From Heliomicrobium undosum (lineage in GTDB: Bacteria > Bacillota > Desulfitobacteriia > Heliobacteriales > Heliobacteriaceae), in contig NZ_WXEY01000001.1 of assembly GCF_009877425.1 (NCBI RefSeq), positions 124,001 to 188,000 on the forward strand: a stretch of 64,000 nt of DNA. The letters are read 5' to 3'. Of the stretch, positions 45,254-53,857 are shown piece after piece. Positions within the stretch are counted from its first letter, which is position 1, and each line of letters starts with the position of its first letter. The translations under genes were made by a program, and so were the position numbers. The notes under the pieces were generated by a model. It saw nothing but the letters and a program-made list of their open reading frames with translations. It searched no databases and was not told the DNA's origin.

Positions 45254-45841
45254 CTAGACGGACTCCTCGAAATGGCCTGAGTGGTGCAGCGCTTGCAGCA
45301 CCCTGGCGATCTCGCGGCAGAGGGGCGCCAGTTCCAAACGATCTGTATTCAAAGGCACGGGCCAACGGTAAAAAGCGTAGGCGCGGTGCACATTGACCAC
45401 CTGGTCGGGAGCCACGGAGATCTCGAAGTTCACCTCGGGAAAGTTCTGATGGTCGACGATCCCCATGATGATGCTCTGAACGGTCCGGGTCAAAAACCCT
45501 GCCGATTCAAAGTCTTTGGCCGGGAAATAGTATTTGATCTCCAGTTCAAGGACGTCGGCCATGGCGCCGTCGCGAGAGAGGAAGCCGGGCAGCGTCCGAA
45601 AGCCGCTTGGCGGCGCCGCCTCATGGCCGTAGACGGAACGGGCCGTCATGACGGCATCCCAGACAAAGGCGATCTCCGCCCGGATCTCCGAACCGGCGCT
45701 CGCCCCCGTGACCTGGCAATAGCAACGAAATTCCCGGAGACAGGTGCTCGTCTCAATGAAATTCTGCACCTCAAAGGCTTCCAGCCCCGAATCCTCCAGT
45801 GCGGCCAACAGGTCATCCCAAACGTCTTCGTATGTCAGCAT
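45254..45841 (-). CDS. Hypothetical protein in the queD operon
   Basis: 195 residues, acidic, soluble, no signal or membrane helix. It begins MLTYEDVWDDLLAALEDSG and holds three cysteines close together (TSTCLREFRCYCQV), then a mixed alpha/beta region. I do not recognise the family. The 33-base gap after queD and direct junction with the YkgJ gene indicate co-transcription. Paired occurrence with a cysteine-cluster protein hints at a shared metal-related task, which is inference. Confidence 0.82.
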   Translation of the reverse strand: MLTYEDVWDDLLAALEDSGLEAFEVQNFIETSTCLREFRCYCQVTGASAGSEIRAEIAFVWDAVMTARSVYGHEAAPPSGFRTLPGFLSRDGAMADVLELEIKYYFPAKDFESAGFLTRTVQSIIMGIVDHQNFPEVNFEISVAPDQVVNVHRAYAFYRWPVPLNTDRLELAPLCREIARVLQALHHSGHFEESV

Positions 45842-45874
45842 GCTAGACTCCTTGGTTGATTTTTCTGCCTCCGA

Positions 45875-46267
45875 TCAGGCCGAAATGTCGTCATCGGCCC
45901 GGTAGCAGATCGACGCGCGCGGCGATTCCCAGATGCGGACCGTACCGACCCGGACATGGGGGTGATGCTCTTTCAGCCAGCCGGCCAGTTCATGATAAAA
46001 GTAAAAGGACAGGTTTTCCGCCGTCGGGTTGCGCTGCTGAAAATAGTCGTGCTCATTGATCATCCGGTGATCCAGTTGGTCGCAGATCGCCTTAACCGCC
46101 TTTTTGACTTCCTTAAAATCAATAAGCATCCCCAGATCGTCCAGTTGACGGCCCACCAGGGTCACTTCCACCTGCCAGGTGTGACCGTGCACCCGGGCGC
46201 AATCACCGGGGTAGTCCCGGAGATAATGGGCGGCGTCAAAGTGGGTCTGCACGATCAGTTCATACAT
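45875..46267 (-). CDS. queD: 6-carboxytetrahydropterin synthase QueD
   Basis: Converts dihydroneopterin triphosphate to 6-carboxytetrahydropterin in queuosine (7-deazaguanine) synthesis. The motif CARVHGH (catalytic cysteine and zinc histidines, CxxxHGH) is near residue 24, with DLGMLIDF and QLDHRMIN further on. 130 residues from the ATG at 46267, which overlaps the PHP gene end by 13 bases. Other queuosine genes are not in the window. Confidence 0.94.
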   Translation of the reverse strand: MYELIVQTHFDAAHYLRDYPGDCARVHGHTWQVEVTLVGRQLDDLGMLIDFKEVKKAVKAICDQLDHRMINEHDYFQQRNPTAENLSFYFYHELAGWLKEHHPHVRVGTVRIWESPRASICYRADDDISA

Positions 46268-47115
46268 GGGCCGATCCACTCCTCAATGCGTTTTCGAACC
46301 TCCTCCGGCAGGGGACCCCCGTCAGGCAGGATACGGCCCAGGCGGGCCGATGGCTTGCCGCTGCCGTGGAAATCGCTTCCCCCGGTGACATAGAGGCCCG
46401 TTTCTTCCGCCAGACGGACAAACTTACGGATATCATGGATGGAATGCTCCGGATAATAGGCTTCAATGCCCATCAGACCAGCAGCCTTCAGGCGCTGCAA
46501 CAACGGCAATAATTCGGAATAGGATTGTTCGGCCAAGAAAATCGGGTGGGCCAGCACAGGAATGCCCCCGGCCCGGCGCAGCAGGGCGATCCCCTCCTCA
46601 GGAAGGAGCCGCTCCTTTGGCACATAAGCCGGCTTGCCGCTGCCGAGATACTGGGCAAAGGCTTCATCGACAGAGGCGACGACGCCCTTTTTCACCAGCA
46701 CCCGGCCGAAGTGGGGTCGACCGATGACGGTGCTCCCCGCCTCCTGCGTCACTTCCTCCATAGTAATCGGAATTCTCAGCGACCGCAACCGTTCGATGAT
46801 TTTCGGATTGCGTTCCTCCCGGTAATGGATCAGCCGCCGTAAGCCCTCCTGAAGGGCGGGATGGCCTGGATCGATATGGTAACCGAGGAGGTGCATCTCC
46901 CGGTGTTCATGGTCGACACTCAATTCCACGCCGGCCAGGACCTGAACGCCCAATTCCTCTCCCGCTTCCCGGGCCTCGGCGACACCATCGACGGTGTCGT
47001 GATCGGTCAAGGCCATCAGGCCCACCCCTTCGCGCTTGGCCAGCGCGACCAACTCTCGCGGCGTCAATGAACCGTCTGACGCGGTGGAGTGGGTGTGCAA
47101 GTCCATCTTTTTCAT
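46255..47115 (-). CDS. PHP-domain phosphoesterase (YciV/RNase AM-like)
   Basis: 286-residue metal-dependent phosphoesterase. Metal-binding motifs are HTHSTASDGSLTP at the start, LTDHDTVDG, the GVELS glutamate, and the C-terminal GGSDFHG. The family removes 3',5'-nucleoside bisphosphate phosphate or acts as a 5' to 3' exonuclease (RNase AM). The central insertion (residues about 100-190) is typical. First gene of a run through queD to the STAS genes. Confidence 0.93.
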   Translation of the reverse strand: MKKMDLHTHSTASDGSLTPRELVALAKREGVGLMALTDHDTVDGVAEAREAGEELGVQVLAGVELSVDHEHREMHLLGYHIDPGHPALQEGLRRLIHYREERNPKIIERLRSLRIPITMEEVTQEAGSTVIGRPHFGRVLVKKGVVASVDEAFAQYLGSGKPAYVPKERLLPEEGIALLRRAGGIPVLAHPIFLAEQSYSELLPLLQRLKAAGLMGIEAYYPEHSIHDIRKFVRLAEETGLYVTGGSDFHGSGKPSARLGRILPDGGPLPEEVRKRIEEWIGPCMN

Positions 47116-47196
47116 CCGGTTCTCCTTCCTGCCCAGTGCGCCTGACGAATCGGCTTATCCTACGGATTGGTGTATCCCGCGATTGGTCTATTCCAT

Positions 47197-47226
47197 GGAA
47201 CGGCCGAGCCAGCGGATGGCCGTTCC
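47197..47226 (-). other. Hairpin in the leader upstream of the PHP gene
   Basis: GGAACGGCC (47197-47205) and GGCCGTTCC (47218-47226) pair perfectly around 12 bases. There is no T-run on either side. The 270-base gap between the PHP gene and the rubrerythrin terminator otherwise shows no open frame I trust. Confidence 0.5.
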
Positions 47227-47320
47227 TCGCCGTTCAGCCTATTCCTATTAAATGACTGCACTATCATCCTTGACATCTAATCATTTGGCTAGTCCCGAGA
47301 AAAAACCTGCCGGGATCGTG

Positions 47321-47349
47321 AAAAAAACAGAGCCCTCGCGGGCTCTGCC
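47321..47349 (-). terminator. Terminator after rubrerythrin
   Basis: On the minus strand CAGAGCCC pairs with GGGCTCTG around GCGA, followed by TTTTTTT. Confidence 0.93.
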
Positions 47350-47389
47350 TTTGCCTATCCGATTTTCGGCAACCTTTGGCCGGATCAGG

Positions 47390-47809
47390 TTACTTGAAGT
47401 ACCGGTCCAGCATCCCTTTGAGCATCTGGGCGTGCCGGGCCTCGTCCTTGGAGGACTCATCAAAGAAATCGTGGGCAGCGTCGATATCGTTCTGCTTGGC
47501 CTCAGTGGCGGCCATCTTTTTGCCCTTATTGGCGCCGATCTCGCCGGCCAGCATCTTCTCCAGGTTCTCCTTCGTCGATTCGGAAATCATCCCGTTCAGT
47601 TCAGCGAAGTGGGCGGCATGCTCCGCTTCCTCCCAGGCAATGCGCTTCAGCACTTCCGCCACTTCGGGATAGCCTTGCCGCTGGGCTTGGCGAGCCATGG
47701 CCAGGTAGAGGCCCGTCTCTTGCGTTTCACCACGGAAATTGGCGTTCACAGCATCTTCCACGACGGTTCCTTTGGTGACACCCAGTTTCACTTCATTGAC
47801 AAATTCCAT
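47390..47809 (-). CDS. Rubrerythrin-type ferritin-like diiron protein lacking a rubredoxin domain
   Basis: 139-residue four-helix diiron protein. Glutamates and histidines of the diiron site are seen in [23 protein letters not shown] and DEARHAQML. The usual C-terminal rubredoxin domain is absent; instead a separate rubredoxin gene lies just upstream. Such proteins reduce hydrogen peroxide to water in anaerobes. It has its own promoter and palindrome (47830-47886). Confidence 0.93.
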   Translation of the reverse strand: MEFVNEVKLGVTKGTVVEDAVNANFRGETQETGLYLAMARQAQRQGYPEVAEVLKRIAWEEAEHAAHFAELNGMISESTKENLEKMLAGEIGANKGKKMAATEAKQNDIDAAHDFFDESSKDEARHAQMLKGMLDRYFK

Positions 47810-47829
47810 TCTGCTAACCTCCTGTTAAT

Positions 47830-47886
47830 AGTAACTGTTACTGTTTTATTTTTTTTTAGTATAGCCGTACTTTTTCCCATTGTCAA
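47830..47886 (-). promoter_or_regulatory. Rubrerythrin promoter with a 6-1-6 palindromic operator candidate
   Basis: On the minus strand TTGACA (47881-47886) and TATACT (47858-47863) are 17 bases apart. The start site would be near 47851. AGTAAC-T-GTTACT (47830-47842), a perfect 6-1-6 palindrome, sits just downstream of it, where a repressor would block transcription. PerR and Fur-family boxes share this x-1-x symmetry, although the bases differ from the Bacillus PerR consensus. Confidence 0.78.
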
Positions 47887-47956
47887 CCATGATCCAGCAT
47901 TTTTTTCTTCTTTTCCTTGGGTAGTATGGGCCGGCGGTTCTCGGCCTATTCGGCGG

Positions 47957-47996
47957 AAAAGAAAAACCGCCCTTCGGGATTTCGAAAGAGCGGTGG
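47957..47996 (-). terminator. Terminator after rubredoxin
   Basis: On the minus strand ACCGC pairs with GCGGT, with an inner CTTTCG/CGAAGG stem, followed by TTTTCTTTT. Confidence 0.85.
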
Positions 47997-48049
47997 AGAA
48001 AAGTCGTTCCTAAGGGTCTTACCCTCAGGTTTTTTCTTTTTGATCTCGA

Positions 48050-48208
48050 TTATAGGGGCTCGAATTCGTCCTTGCCGACGCCGCAGAGGGGGCAGACCCA
48101 ATCGTCGGCAAGCTCTTCAAAGGGGGTTCCGGGAGCAACGCCATTGTCCGGATCTCCTTTGGCGGGATCATACACATACCCGCAAACCAGACAGCCGTAC
48201 TTTTTCAT
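48050..48208 (-). CDS. Rubredoxin
   Basis: 52-residue mononuclear iron electron carrier. The four ligands are Cys6 and Cys9 (CLVCG) and Cys39 and Cys42 (CPLCG). The ATG at 48208 has AAGGAG upstream; a longer frame to 48244 is not rubredoxin. It lies between the flavoprotein (48288) and rubrerythrin (47390), so electrons probably pass flavoprotein to rubredoxin to rubrerythrin. Confidence 0.97.
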   Translation of the reverse strand: MKKYGCLVCGYVYDPAKGDPDNGVAPGTPFEELADDWVCPLCGVGKDEFEPL

Positions 48209-48287
48209 AACCAGTTCACTCCTTTCTCGTATCCCATCCATCATAACAAATCAATGCAATCATTGCCAAGCCTGTCCAAAAATGACC

Positions 48288-49508
48288 TTATTCATCCGCC
48301 AGGGCAGCCAGGAACGCCTTCATTGTCCCCGTGGCTCCGGAAAAGTCACGTCCGCTCTCCATGGCCGCCTTCAACCGGTTGGCCCACTTCAGGTCGCCCA
48401 TGAGGACCGCTCCCGCCAGCCGTCCGTCACGGAAGAAAAACCCTTTGTATTCCTTATCCCCTGCTTCCCCATCGCCCAGTATGACAATCCCCTCACCGGG
48501 CGAAACAGCGCCCAGGGAAAAGATTTTGATCCCGAAGACACGGAGCATGTTCGAAGGCGCCGCCGGACGATAGAGCGTCCAATCTTGTTGCGGGAGGACC
48601 GCATTGTGGCCCGCCGTTTTTCCCTGCTCGGCGGCGACTGGCCAGAGTCCCGGCAGGTTGCCCGTAAACTCGGCCACATCTCCAGCCGCGAAAATCCCGG
48701 GAACAGACGCCTGCATCCACTCATCGACACAGATGCCCCGCCCCGTGGCGATCCCCGCCGACCGCGCCAGATCCAGATTGGCCCGGATCCCCGTAGAGAA
48801 AATAATCAGTTCCCCCTCGACCGTTCGCCCGTCGGCGAGCCGCAGGCGAAGCACCCCTTCCCCTTTTTCGATGGCCACGCTGTTCGCCTCGGTAAGAAGG
48901 GTGATGCCCTCGGCGGCAGCCAGCCGTTCCAGGATCCGCGATCCCCCCGCATCCAGTTGGCGACTGAGGAGGCGTGGCCCATGCTCCACGACCGTGACGG
49001 CGATCCCCTGCTCGCGCAGCGTCCAGGCCGCCTCGAGCCCCAGGATCCCGCCGCCGACGACAATCACCCGGCTGCCGGGGCACAGGCTGGCGTTGATCGC
49101 CTCCACATCGTCCACTTGCCGCACCGTATAGACACCGGGGAGTTCCGTTCCCGGCAATGGCGGCAAAAAAGCAGAGGCGCCCACGGCGATCACCAGGCGG
49201 CCGTAGGGGATGGTCTCTCCGCTTTCCAAGGTGACGATGCGCCGCTCCGCATCAATGGAACGGGCGCGCCGCCCCATCAGCACGCCGATGTTGCGCTCGT
49301 CGTACCAACCGGGCGGGTGGATCAGGAGACTACTCTTTTCGAAGGGTTGTCCGAGCAGGAAGGAGAGCCGCAACCGGTAGTAAGGGTAGTGGCCTTCCTC
49401 CGTACAGATGGTGACAGGCCGTTCCGGATCGGCCTGCCGGGCGGCTTCGGCCGCCGACACGGCGGCAATCCCGCCGCCCAGGATCAAAAGTCGTTCCCCA
49501 TTGCTCAT
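48288..49508 (-). CDS. FAD-dependent pyridine nucleotide oxidoreductase, NAD(P)H:rubredoxin reductase-like
   Basis: 406-residue two-dinucleotide-binding flavoprotein. FAD motif ILGGGIAAVSAAEAAR is at the N-terminus, NAD(P) motif VIVVGGGILGLEAA near residue 145, and GIFAAGDVAEF near 275 binds FAD. The family includes NAD(P)H:rubredoxin oxidoreductase and NirB-like reductases. The neighbouring rubredoxin makes the former likely. The ATG at 49508 has GGGAGG eight bases upstream, and the frame beyond is not conserved. Confidence 0.93.
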   Translation of the reverse strand: MSNGERLLILGGGIAAVSAAEAARQADPERPVTICTEEGHYPYYRLRLSFLLGQPFEKSSLLIHPPGWYDERNIGVLMGRRARSIDAERRIVTLESGETIPYGRLVIAVGASAFLPPLPGTELPGVYTVRQVDDVEAINASLCPGSRVIVVGGGILGLEAAWTLREQGIAVTVVEHGPRLLSRQLDAGGSRILERLAAAEGITLLTEANSVAIEKGEGVLRLRLADGRTVEGELIIFSTGIRANLDLARSAGIATGRGICVDEWMQASVPGIFAAGDVAEFTGNLPGLWPVAAEQGKTAGHNAVLPQQDWTLYRPAAPSNMLRVFGIKIFSLGAVSPGEGIVILGDGEAGDKEYKGFFFRDGRLAGAVLMGDLKWANRLKAAMESGRDFSGATGTMKAFLAALADE

Positions 49509-49656
49509 CACGCGCGCCTCCCTATGTAACAATGCATTCGCCCGGTGGGAATAATACATGATTCGCACCGCCGCAACGATTGTCCTCCCGCCATTCCTGG
49601 ATTGCCCCTTCGGTTCGTGGTATGATGGAAAAAGCCCTATCAAGGAGGTCCCGCCC

Positions 49657-50826
49657 ATGTCCAGTCCACTGCAGCAGGCAATCAGAGATCGCATCCGGGC
49701 CGAGGGCCCCATCCCCTTCCGGGACTACATGGAACTGGCCCTGTATCATCCCCGGCACGGCTATTACACCGCCGGCGATCCCCCCATGGGTCGAGGCGGC
49801 GACTTTATCACCGCCCCGGAGATCAGCCCTTTTTTCGGCCGCGTCATCGGAAGACAACTGACGGAGATGTGGGAGCAATTGGAGCGGCCCGACCGCTTTG
49901 ACATCATCGAATTCGGACCGGGGCGGGGACTGCTCGCCAGAGCCGTGATGGACGCCTTGACCGCCGGCCCCCTGGCCGATCGGCTCGTCTATCACCTCGT
50001 CGAGATCAGCCCCAACCTGCGCGATCACCAGCGGGAAAGCCTCGCCGGACTGCCGCTAACGGTATACCCAGATCCGGCTGAAGCCATACCGGGCTCCTAC
50101 GGCTGGTCGGCGGCGGAGGCCCTCCAAAGCGGCCTCACCGGCGTGGTCCTGTCCAACGAGTTTCTTGACGCCCTGCCGGTGCACCGCCTGATCCACAAAG
50201 ACGGTCGACCCTGGGAACTTTATGTGGCGGAAGCGCCGGCCGATGATGGTCCTTTTTGTTGGCATTACGGGCCTTTATCGGACCCCCGTCTGGAAGACTG
50301 GGTCGCCCGTCATATCACCAGGCAGGGCGTCACCCTTGAAGAGGGTCAGTTGTTCGAGGTCAATCTGGCCGCAGCCGATTGGCTGAAGGCCGTCGATCGC
50401 CTGCTGGCGCGCGGCTTCGTGCTCACCGTCGATTACGGTCACCCCGTCGAAAGGCTCTACAGCCCAGAACGGTACGAGGGAACCCTCGTCTGTTACCGCC
50501 GTCACCAGGCCGACGCCGATCCGCTGGAAGACGTCGGAGAAAAGGATATGACGGCCCACCTGGACTTTACGTCCCTGCAATCAGTCGCCTCCGAACTGGG
50601 CTGGCAGAACCTAGGGCTGACAAGCCAGATGTGGTTTCTCGCCCACTGGCTCCGGCCGGAAGACCTGCAGACCGGTCCCTCCATGACCGTGGAGGATTTC
50701 CGGCGCCACCAGGCCTTGAAAAAGGTGCTGTTGCCGGGGGGCATGGGCGAGATATTCAAGGTCCTCATCCAATCGAAAGACCTCCCGCCCCTCCCCTTAA
50801 CCGGCCTCGGCGCGACAGGTCGCTAG
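49657..50826 (+). CDS. SAM-dependent methyltransferase, MidA/NDUFAF7 family (DUF185)
   Basis: 389-residue class I methyltransferase. In eukaryotes the family methylates an arginine of complex I; bacterial roles are not settled. Seen blocks: PFRDYMELALYHPRHGYY, GGDFITAPEISPFFG, IIEFGPGRGLLA (SAM loop), LSNEFLDALPVHR and VDYGHP. The ATG at 49657 has AAGGAGG upstream. It diverges from the flavoprotein gene and is followed by a terminator before the exporter operon. Confidence 0.92.
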   Translation: MSSPLQQAIRDRIRAEGPIPFRDYMELALYHPRHGYYTAGDPPMGRGGDFITAPEISPFFGRVIGRQLTEMWEQLERPDRFDIIEFGPGRGLLARAVMDALTAGPLADRLVYHLVEISPNLRDHQRESLAGLPLTVYPDPAEAIPGSYGWSAAEALQSGLTGVVLSNEFLDALPVHRLIHKDGRPWELYVAEAPADDGPFCWHYGPLSDPRLEDWVARHITRQGVTLEEGQLFEVNLAAADWLKAVDRLLARGFVLTVDYGHPVERLYSPERYEGTLVCYRRHQADADPLEDVGEKDMTAHLDFTSLQSVASELGWQNLGLTSQMWFLAHWLRPEDLQTGPSMTVEDFRRHQALKKVLLPGGMGEIFKVLIQSKDLPPLPLTGLGATGR

Positions 50827-50908
50827 AAAACAGCGCTCCCCGCGCGATGAAGTGTCAATCAACAGAAAGGCCGCTTCGGCACTGCTCATAGAATCCCCCG
50901 AAAAAGGC

Positions 50909-50955
50909 AAAAATACCAGACGCATCTGATTTTAGGTCGTCCGGTATTTTTTTTA
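50909..50955 (+). terminator. Terminator after the methyltransferase
   Basis: AAATACC and GGTATTT pair, extended by GACG/CGTC with a bulge, and run into TTTTTTT. The loop is about 14 bases. Confidence 0.82.
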
Positions 50956-50970
50956 TGGAGGGATTGCGGA

Positions 50971-51930
50971 GTGATCAAACTGCGGCGGCTCCTGCCGCCC
51001 CGCACCAGCCTGTCACCACGCGTCATCGTTCTACTCCTGTCGGCGCTGTCCCTACTGGCGGGCCTTTACTACCTGTTGCCGAGCCCGCCGGAGGTCGCCA
51101 CGGTTGCCGTCGATAAAGGGCCGGTGCATAAAGACCTCTGGATCAGCGGCGAGGTGCAGGCCAAACGGCAGAACACCCTCTTCTCCAGCCTCCCTGGCCC
51201 CATCGAGTGGACCGTATCCGAGGGAGAACGTGTCAATGAAGGCGAAACGGTGGCTCGCATCGCCGGGCAGCCGCTCACCACCCCGATCGCCGGGCAGTTG
51301 ATGGAAAAAAAGGTACCCACCGGCAGTTGGATTCCGCCAGGAACGCCGCTGGCCGAAGTGGCCGATCCGACCGATCTGGTCATTCAGGCGATGGTCGATG
51401 AAACCGATGTGCTCAAACTTGCGCCCGAACAGCCTGTCCGGTGGACACTGGCCGGTTATCCGGGACAGGTGTTTTCCGGCAAGGTCCTCACCGTATCCCG
51501 CGTCATCAGCCGTGACCATGAGGGAAACAAGGGGTTCCGCGTCCTCTTGAGCGCGCCCCCCGGCATCACCCTCTACGCCGGCATGACCGCCGAAGGGCGG
51601 GTGATCCTGGAACAGCAGGAAGAGGCCGTCCGCGTCAGCGTTGACGCCCTCAGGGAGGAGGAGGGAAATCCCCAGGTCTACCTGCTGCGCAAGGGGCGAG
51701 CAATCACCGTTGCGGTGGAGACGGGAATTCGCAACGACAACTATGTGCAGATCCTCTCGGGAATCCAACCCGGCGACCGGGTGATCATCCCCGGCGACGT
51801 CAAACTCACCTCAGGCCAGAGCGTCCGTCCGAAAGGGTCGGATCGGCCGGGGTCAGCAGATGGGTCGAGTTCAGAGGGTGGGCCAGGGTCGGAGAAAGAG
51901 CCCAAGGGAGAGGACGGAACGAAGACATGA
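50971..51930 (+). CDS. Membrane-fusion protein of a MacAB-type exporter
   Basis: 319-residue periplasmic adaptor (HlyD/RND-MFP family). One N-terminal anchor (VIVLLLSALSLLAGLYYLL), a short lipoyl-type hairpin region and beta-barrel with DETDVLKLAPEQ, and a Gly/Ser/Glu-rich acidic tail of about 40 residues. GTG start at 50971 with GGAGGG eight bases before. In a monoderm it may bridge to the cell wall rather than to an outer-membrane channel. It overlaps the ATPase gene as ATGA. Confidence 0.9.
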   Translation: MIKLRRLLPPRTSLSPRVIVLLLSALSLLAGLYYLLPSPPEVATVAVDKGPVHKDLWISGEVQAKRQNTLFSSLPGPIEWTVSEGERVNEGETVARIAGQPLTTPIAGQLMEKKVPTGSWIPPGTPLAEVADPTDLVIQAMVDETDVLKLAPEQPVRWTLAGYPGQVFSGKVLTVSRVISRDHEGNKGFRVLLSAPPGITLYAGMTAEGRVILEQQEEAVRVSVDALREEEGNPQVYLLRKGRAITVAVETGIRNDNYVQILSGIQPGDRVIIPGDVKLTSGQSVRPKGSDRPGSADGSSSEGGPGSEKEPKGEDGTKT

Positions 51931-52652
51931 AGCCAATGCCGGAATCCCCAAAGTCTCCTTTGCAAAACAACTTGCAAAATAAATTGATAGAAATGAATGC
52001 CGTCGGAAAATCCTTCCCCTTCGGCACCAGTCGTTTGCAGGTGCTCTCCGGCGTCGACCTGACGGTTGCCTCAGGCGAGTTTCTGGCTGTCATGGGTCCT
52101 TCGGGAAGCGGCAAGTCGACGCTGATGAACCTCATCGGCTGCATGGACCGTCCCAGTGAGGGGCAGTACCGGCTGGCCGGACAGGAACCGGCCCGCCTCA
52201 CCGAAGGAGAACTCTGCCGCCTGCGCAACACCCTGGTGGGCTTTGTTTTCCAGTCCTTCCACCTGCTCCCGCGCCTGACGGCCTGGCGGAACGTGGAGAC
52301 GCCCCTCTTTTACGCCGGCGTCGCCCCGGAGGAGCGGCGCCGCCGGGCGAAGGAACTGTTGGAACGGGTCGGCCTTGGACACCGGCTGCACCACCGGCCA
52401 ACGGAACTCTCTGGCGGTGAACGGCAGCGTGTCGGCATCGCCCGGGCGATGGCCAATGAGCCTGCTTTGATCCTGGCTGATGAGCCGACAGGCAACCTAG
52501 ACCAACAGACCGGGCGGGAAATTCTCGAACTGTTCGCAGCCCTGCGCCGGGAGGGCAAGACGATCGTCATGGTCACCCATGACACCGATGTAGCGGAGTG
52601 GGCCGACCGGGTCGTCCGGATTAAGGATGGGAAGCTCTGTGCAACTGCGTGA
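51927..52652 (+). CDS. ABC exporter ATP-binding protein (MacB/LolD type)
   Basis: 241-residue ATPase of the MacB/LolD branch. Walker A is GPSGSGKST, the Q-loop is FVFQSFHLLPRLTA, the signature LSGGERQRVGIARA, Walker B LILADEPTGNLD and the switch histidine MVTHD. The N-terminal 20 residues (KPMPESPKSPLQNN) are Pro/Asn-rich and outside the domain. Middle gene of adaptor, ATPase, permease. Confidence 0.95.
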   Translation: MKPMPESPKSPLQNNLQNKLIEMNAVGKSFPFGTSRLQVLSGVDLTVASGEFLAVMGPSGSGKSTLMNLIGCMDRPSEGQYRLAGQEPARLTEGELCRLRNTLVGFVFQSFHLLPRLTAWRNVETPLFYAGVAPEERRRRAKELLERVGLGHRLHHRPTELSGGERQRVGIARAMANEPALILADEPTGNLDQQTGREILELFAALRREGKTIVMVTHDTDVAEWADRVVRIKDGKLCATA

Positions 52653-53829
52653 ATACATCCGCCTCGCCGCAGAGGGCATCGCCGCCCATCGGCTCCGTTC
52701 GGGGTTGACCGTTCTCGGCGTCGTCATCGGCGTCTTCGCCGTCGTCACCCTCATGTCTCTGGGAGATACGGTGCGGCGGCAGGTATCAGGGCAGATCGCC
52801 GAACTGGGCGCCGGCCTGTTGATGGTCATGCCGGGGAGAGAGGATGCCGGCCACGGTCCCGGCTTCATCACCATGAACCTCACCTTGAACGACGCGGACC
52901 GGTTGCGGCAGATCGACGGTGTGGACAAGGTCAACCCTAACCTGACCGTCCCGGCCCGGGCGGAGACGGCCAATGTCGGCATTGGCGTGACCTGTTACGG
53001 CGACAACGCTGACTTTCTCCCCGTTCACGGCTATGAACTGGCCAGCGGGCGCATGTTTCAAGCCAGCGAAGTCATCGCCCGCAGCCATGTGGTCCTGCTC
53101 GGCGCAAAAGCGAAGGAAACCCTCTTCGGGGACGCCGAGGCGGAGGGCCGCATGGTCCGTCTGAACGGCGCCACCTTCCGGGTCATCGGCACATTAAAGG
53201 AAAAAGGGCGGGCCCTCGTCCACGACCGCGACCGCATCGTCGTCGCTCCGGTGACGGCCGTCCAGGACTTCTCTGGCTTGAAAAACATCGGTGTCATCTT
53301 TGTGCGCGCCGAAGACCCCTCCCGGGTCCCCCTGGTGCGTGAGCGAATCCTCTCAGTGCTGGCCAAGTCGCACCGGCAGAAGGATGTGCAGGTCTTTTCC
53401 CAGAACGACGCCCTTCAGGTGAGCGGCAAGATCCTGGGCACCCTGACGGCCTTCCTGGCCTGCATCGCCGCCATCTCCCTCGCCGTCGGCGGCATCGGCA
53501 TCCTCAATATTATGCTCGTCTCTGTGCGGGAAAGGACCCGGGAGATCGGCATCCGGCGCGCATTGGGGGCGACGCCTGGGCAGATCATGACACAGTTTCT
53601 CCTGGAGGCGCTCTTCCTGGGCGCCGCCGGTTCTGTCTTTTCGGTCCTGGCCGTCTACGGTCTGACCCGCTGGGCGGGCTGGGACACGGGCGGCCTGACG
53701 AACATCCTCTCCGGTGAGGCGCTGTTGCTCGGCATCCTGGGCGCCTCCGGCATCGGCCTCCTCTTCGGTCTCTACCCGGCGTTGCAAGCCGCCCGGCTCG
53801 ATCCTATCGACGCCCTCCGCTACGAGTGA
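52627..53829 (+). CDS. MacB/FtsX-type ABC exporter permease
   Basis: 400 residues: one helix near the start (SGLTVLGVVIGVFAVVTL), a large extracellular MacB-PCD domain (about 50-280), and three helices at the C-terminus with GGIGILNIMLVSVRERTREIG, given here as GGIGILNIML and RERTREIGIRRALGA. This is the mechanotransmission permease fold. The ATG lies within the ATPase gene (26-base overlap). A GTG at 52639 is an alternative. Substrate unknown; macrolides, peptides or siderophores are typical. Confidence 0.94.
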   Translation: MGSSVQLREYIRLAAEGIAAHRLRSGLTVLGVVIGVFAVVTLMSLGDTVRRQVSGQIAELGAGLLMVMPGREDAGHGPGFITMNLTLNDADRLRQIDGVDKVNPNLTVPARAETANVGIGVTCYGDNADFLPVHGYELASGRMFQASEVIARSHVVLLGAKAKETLFGDAEAEGRMVRLNGATFRVIGTLKEKGRALVHDRDRIVVAPVTAVQDFSGLKNIGVIFVRAEDPSRVPLVRERILSVLAKSHRQKDVQVFSQNDALQVSGKILGTLTAFLACIAAISLAVGGIGILNIMLVSVRERTREIGIRRALGATPGQIMTQFLLEALFLGAAGSVFSVLAVYGLTRWAGWDTGGLTNILSGEALLLGILGASGIGLLFGLYPALQAARLDPIDALRYE

Positions 53830-53857
53830 GAATCTGTACAGAAACAGGTGATGCTGC

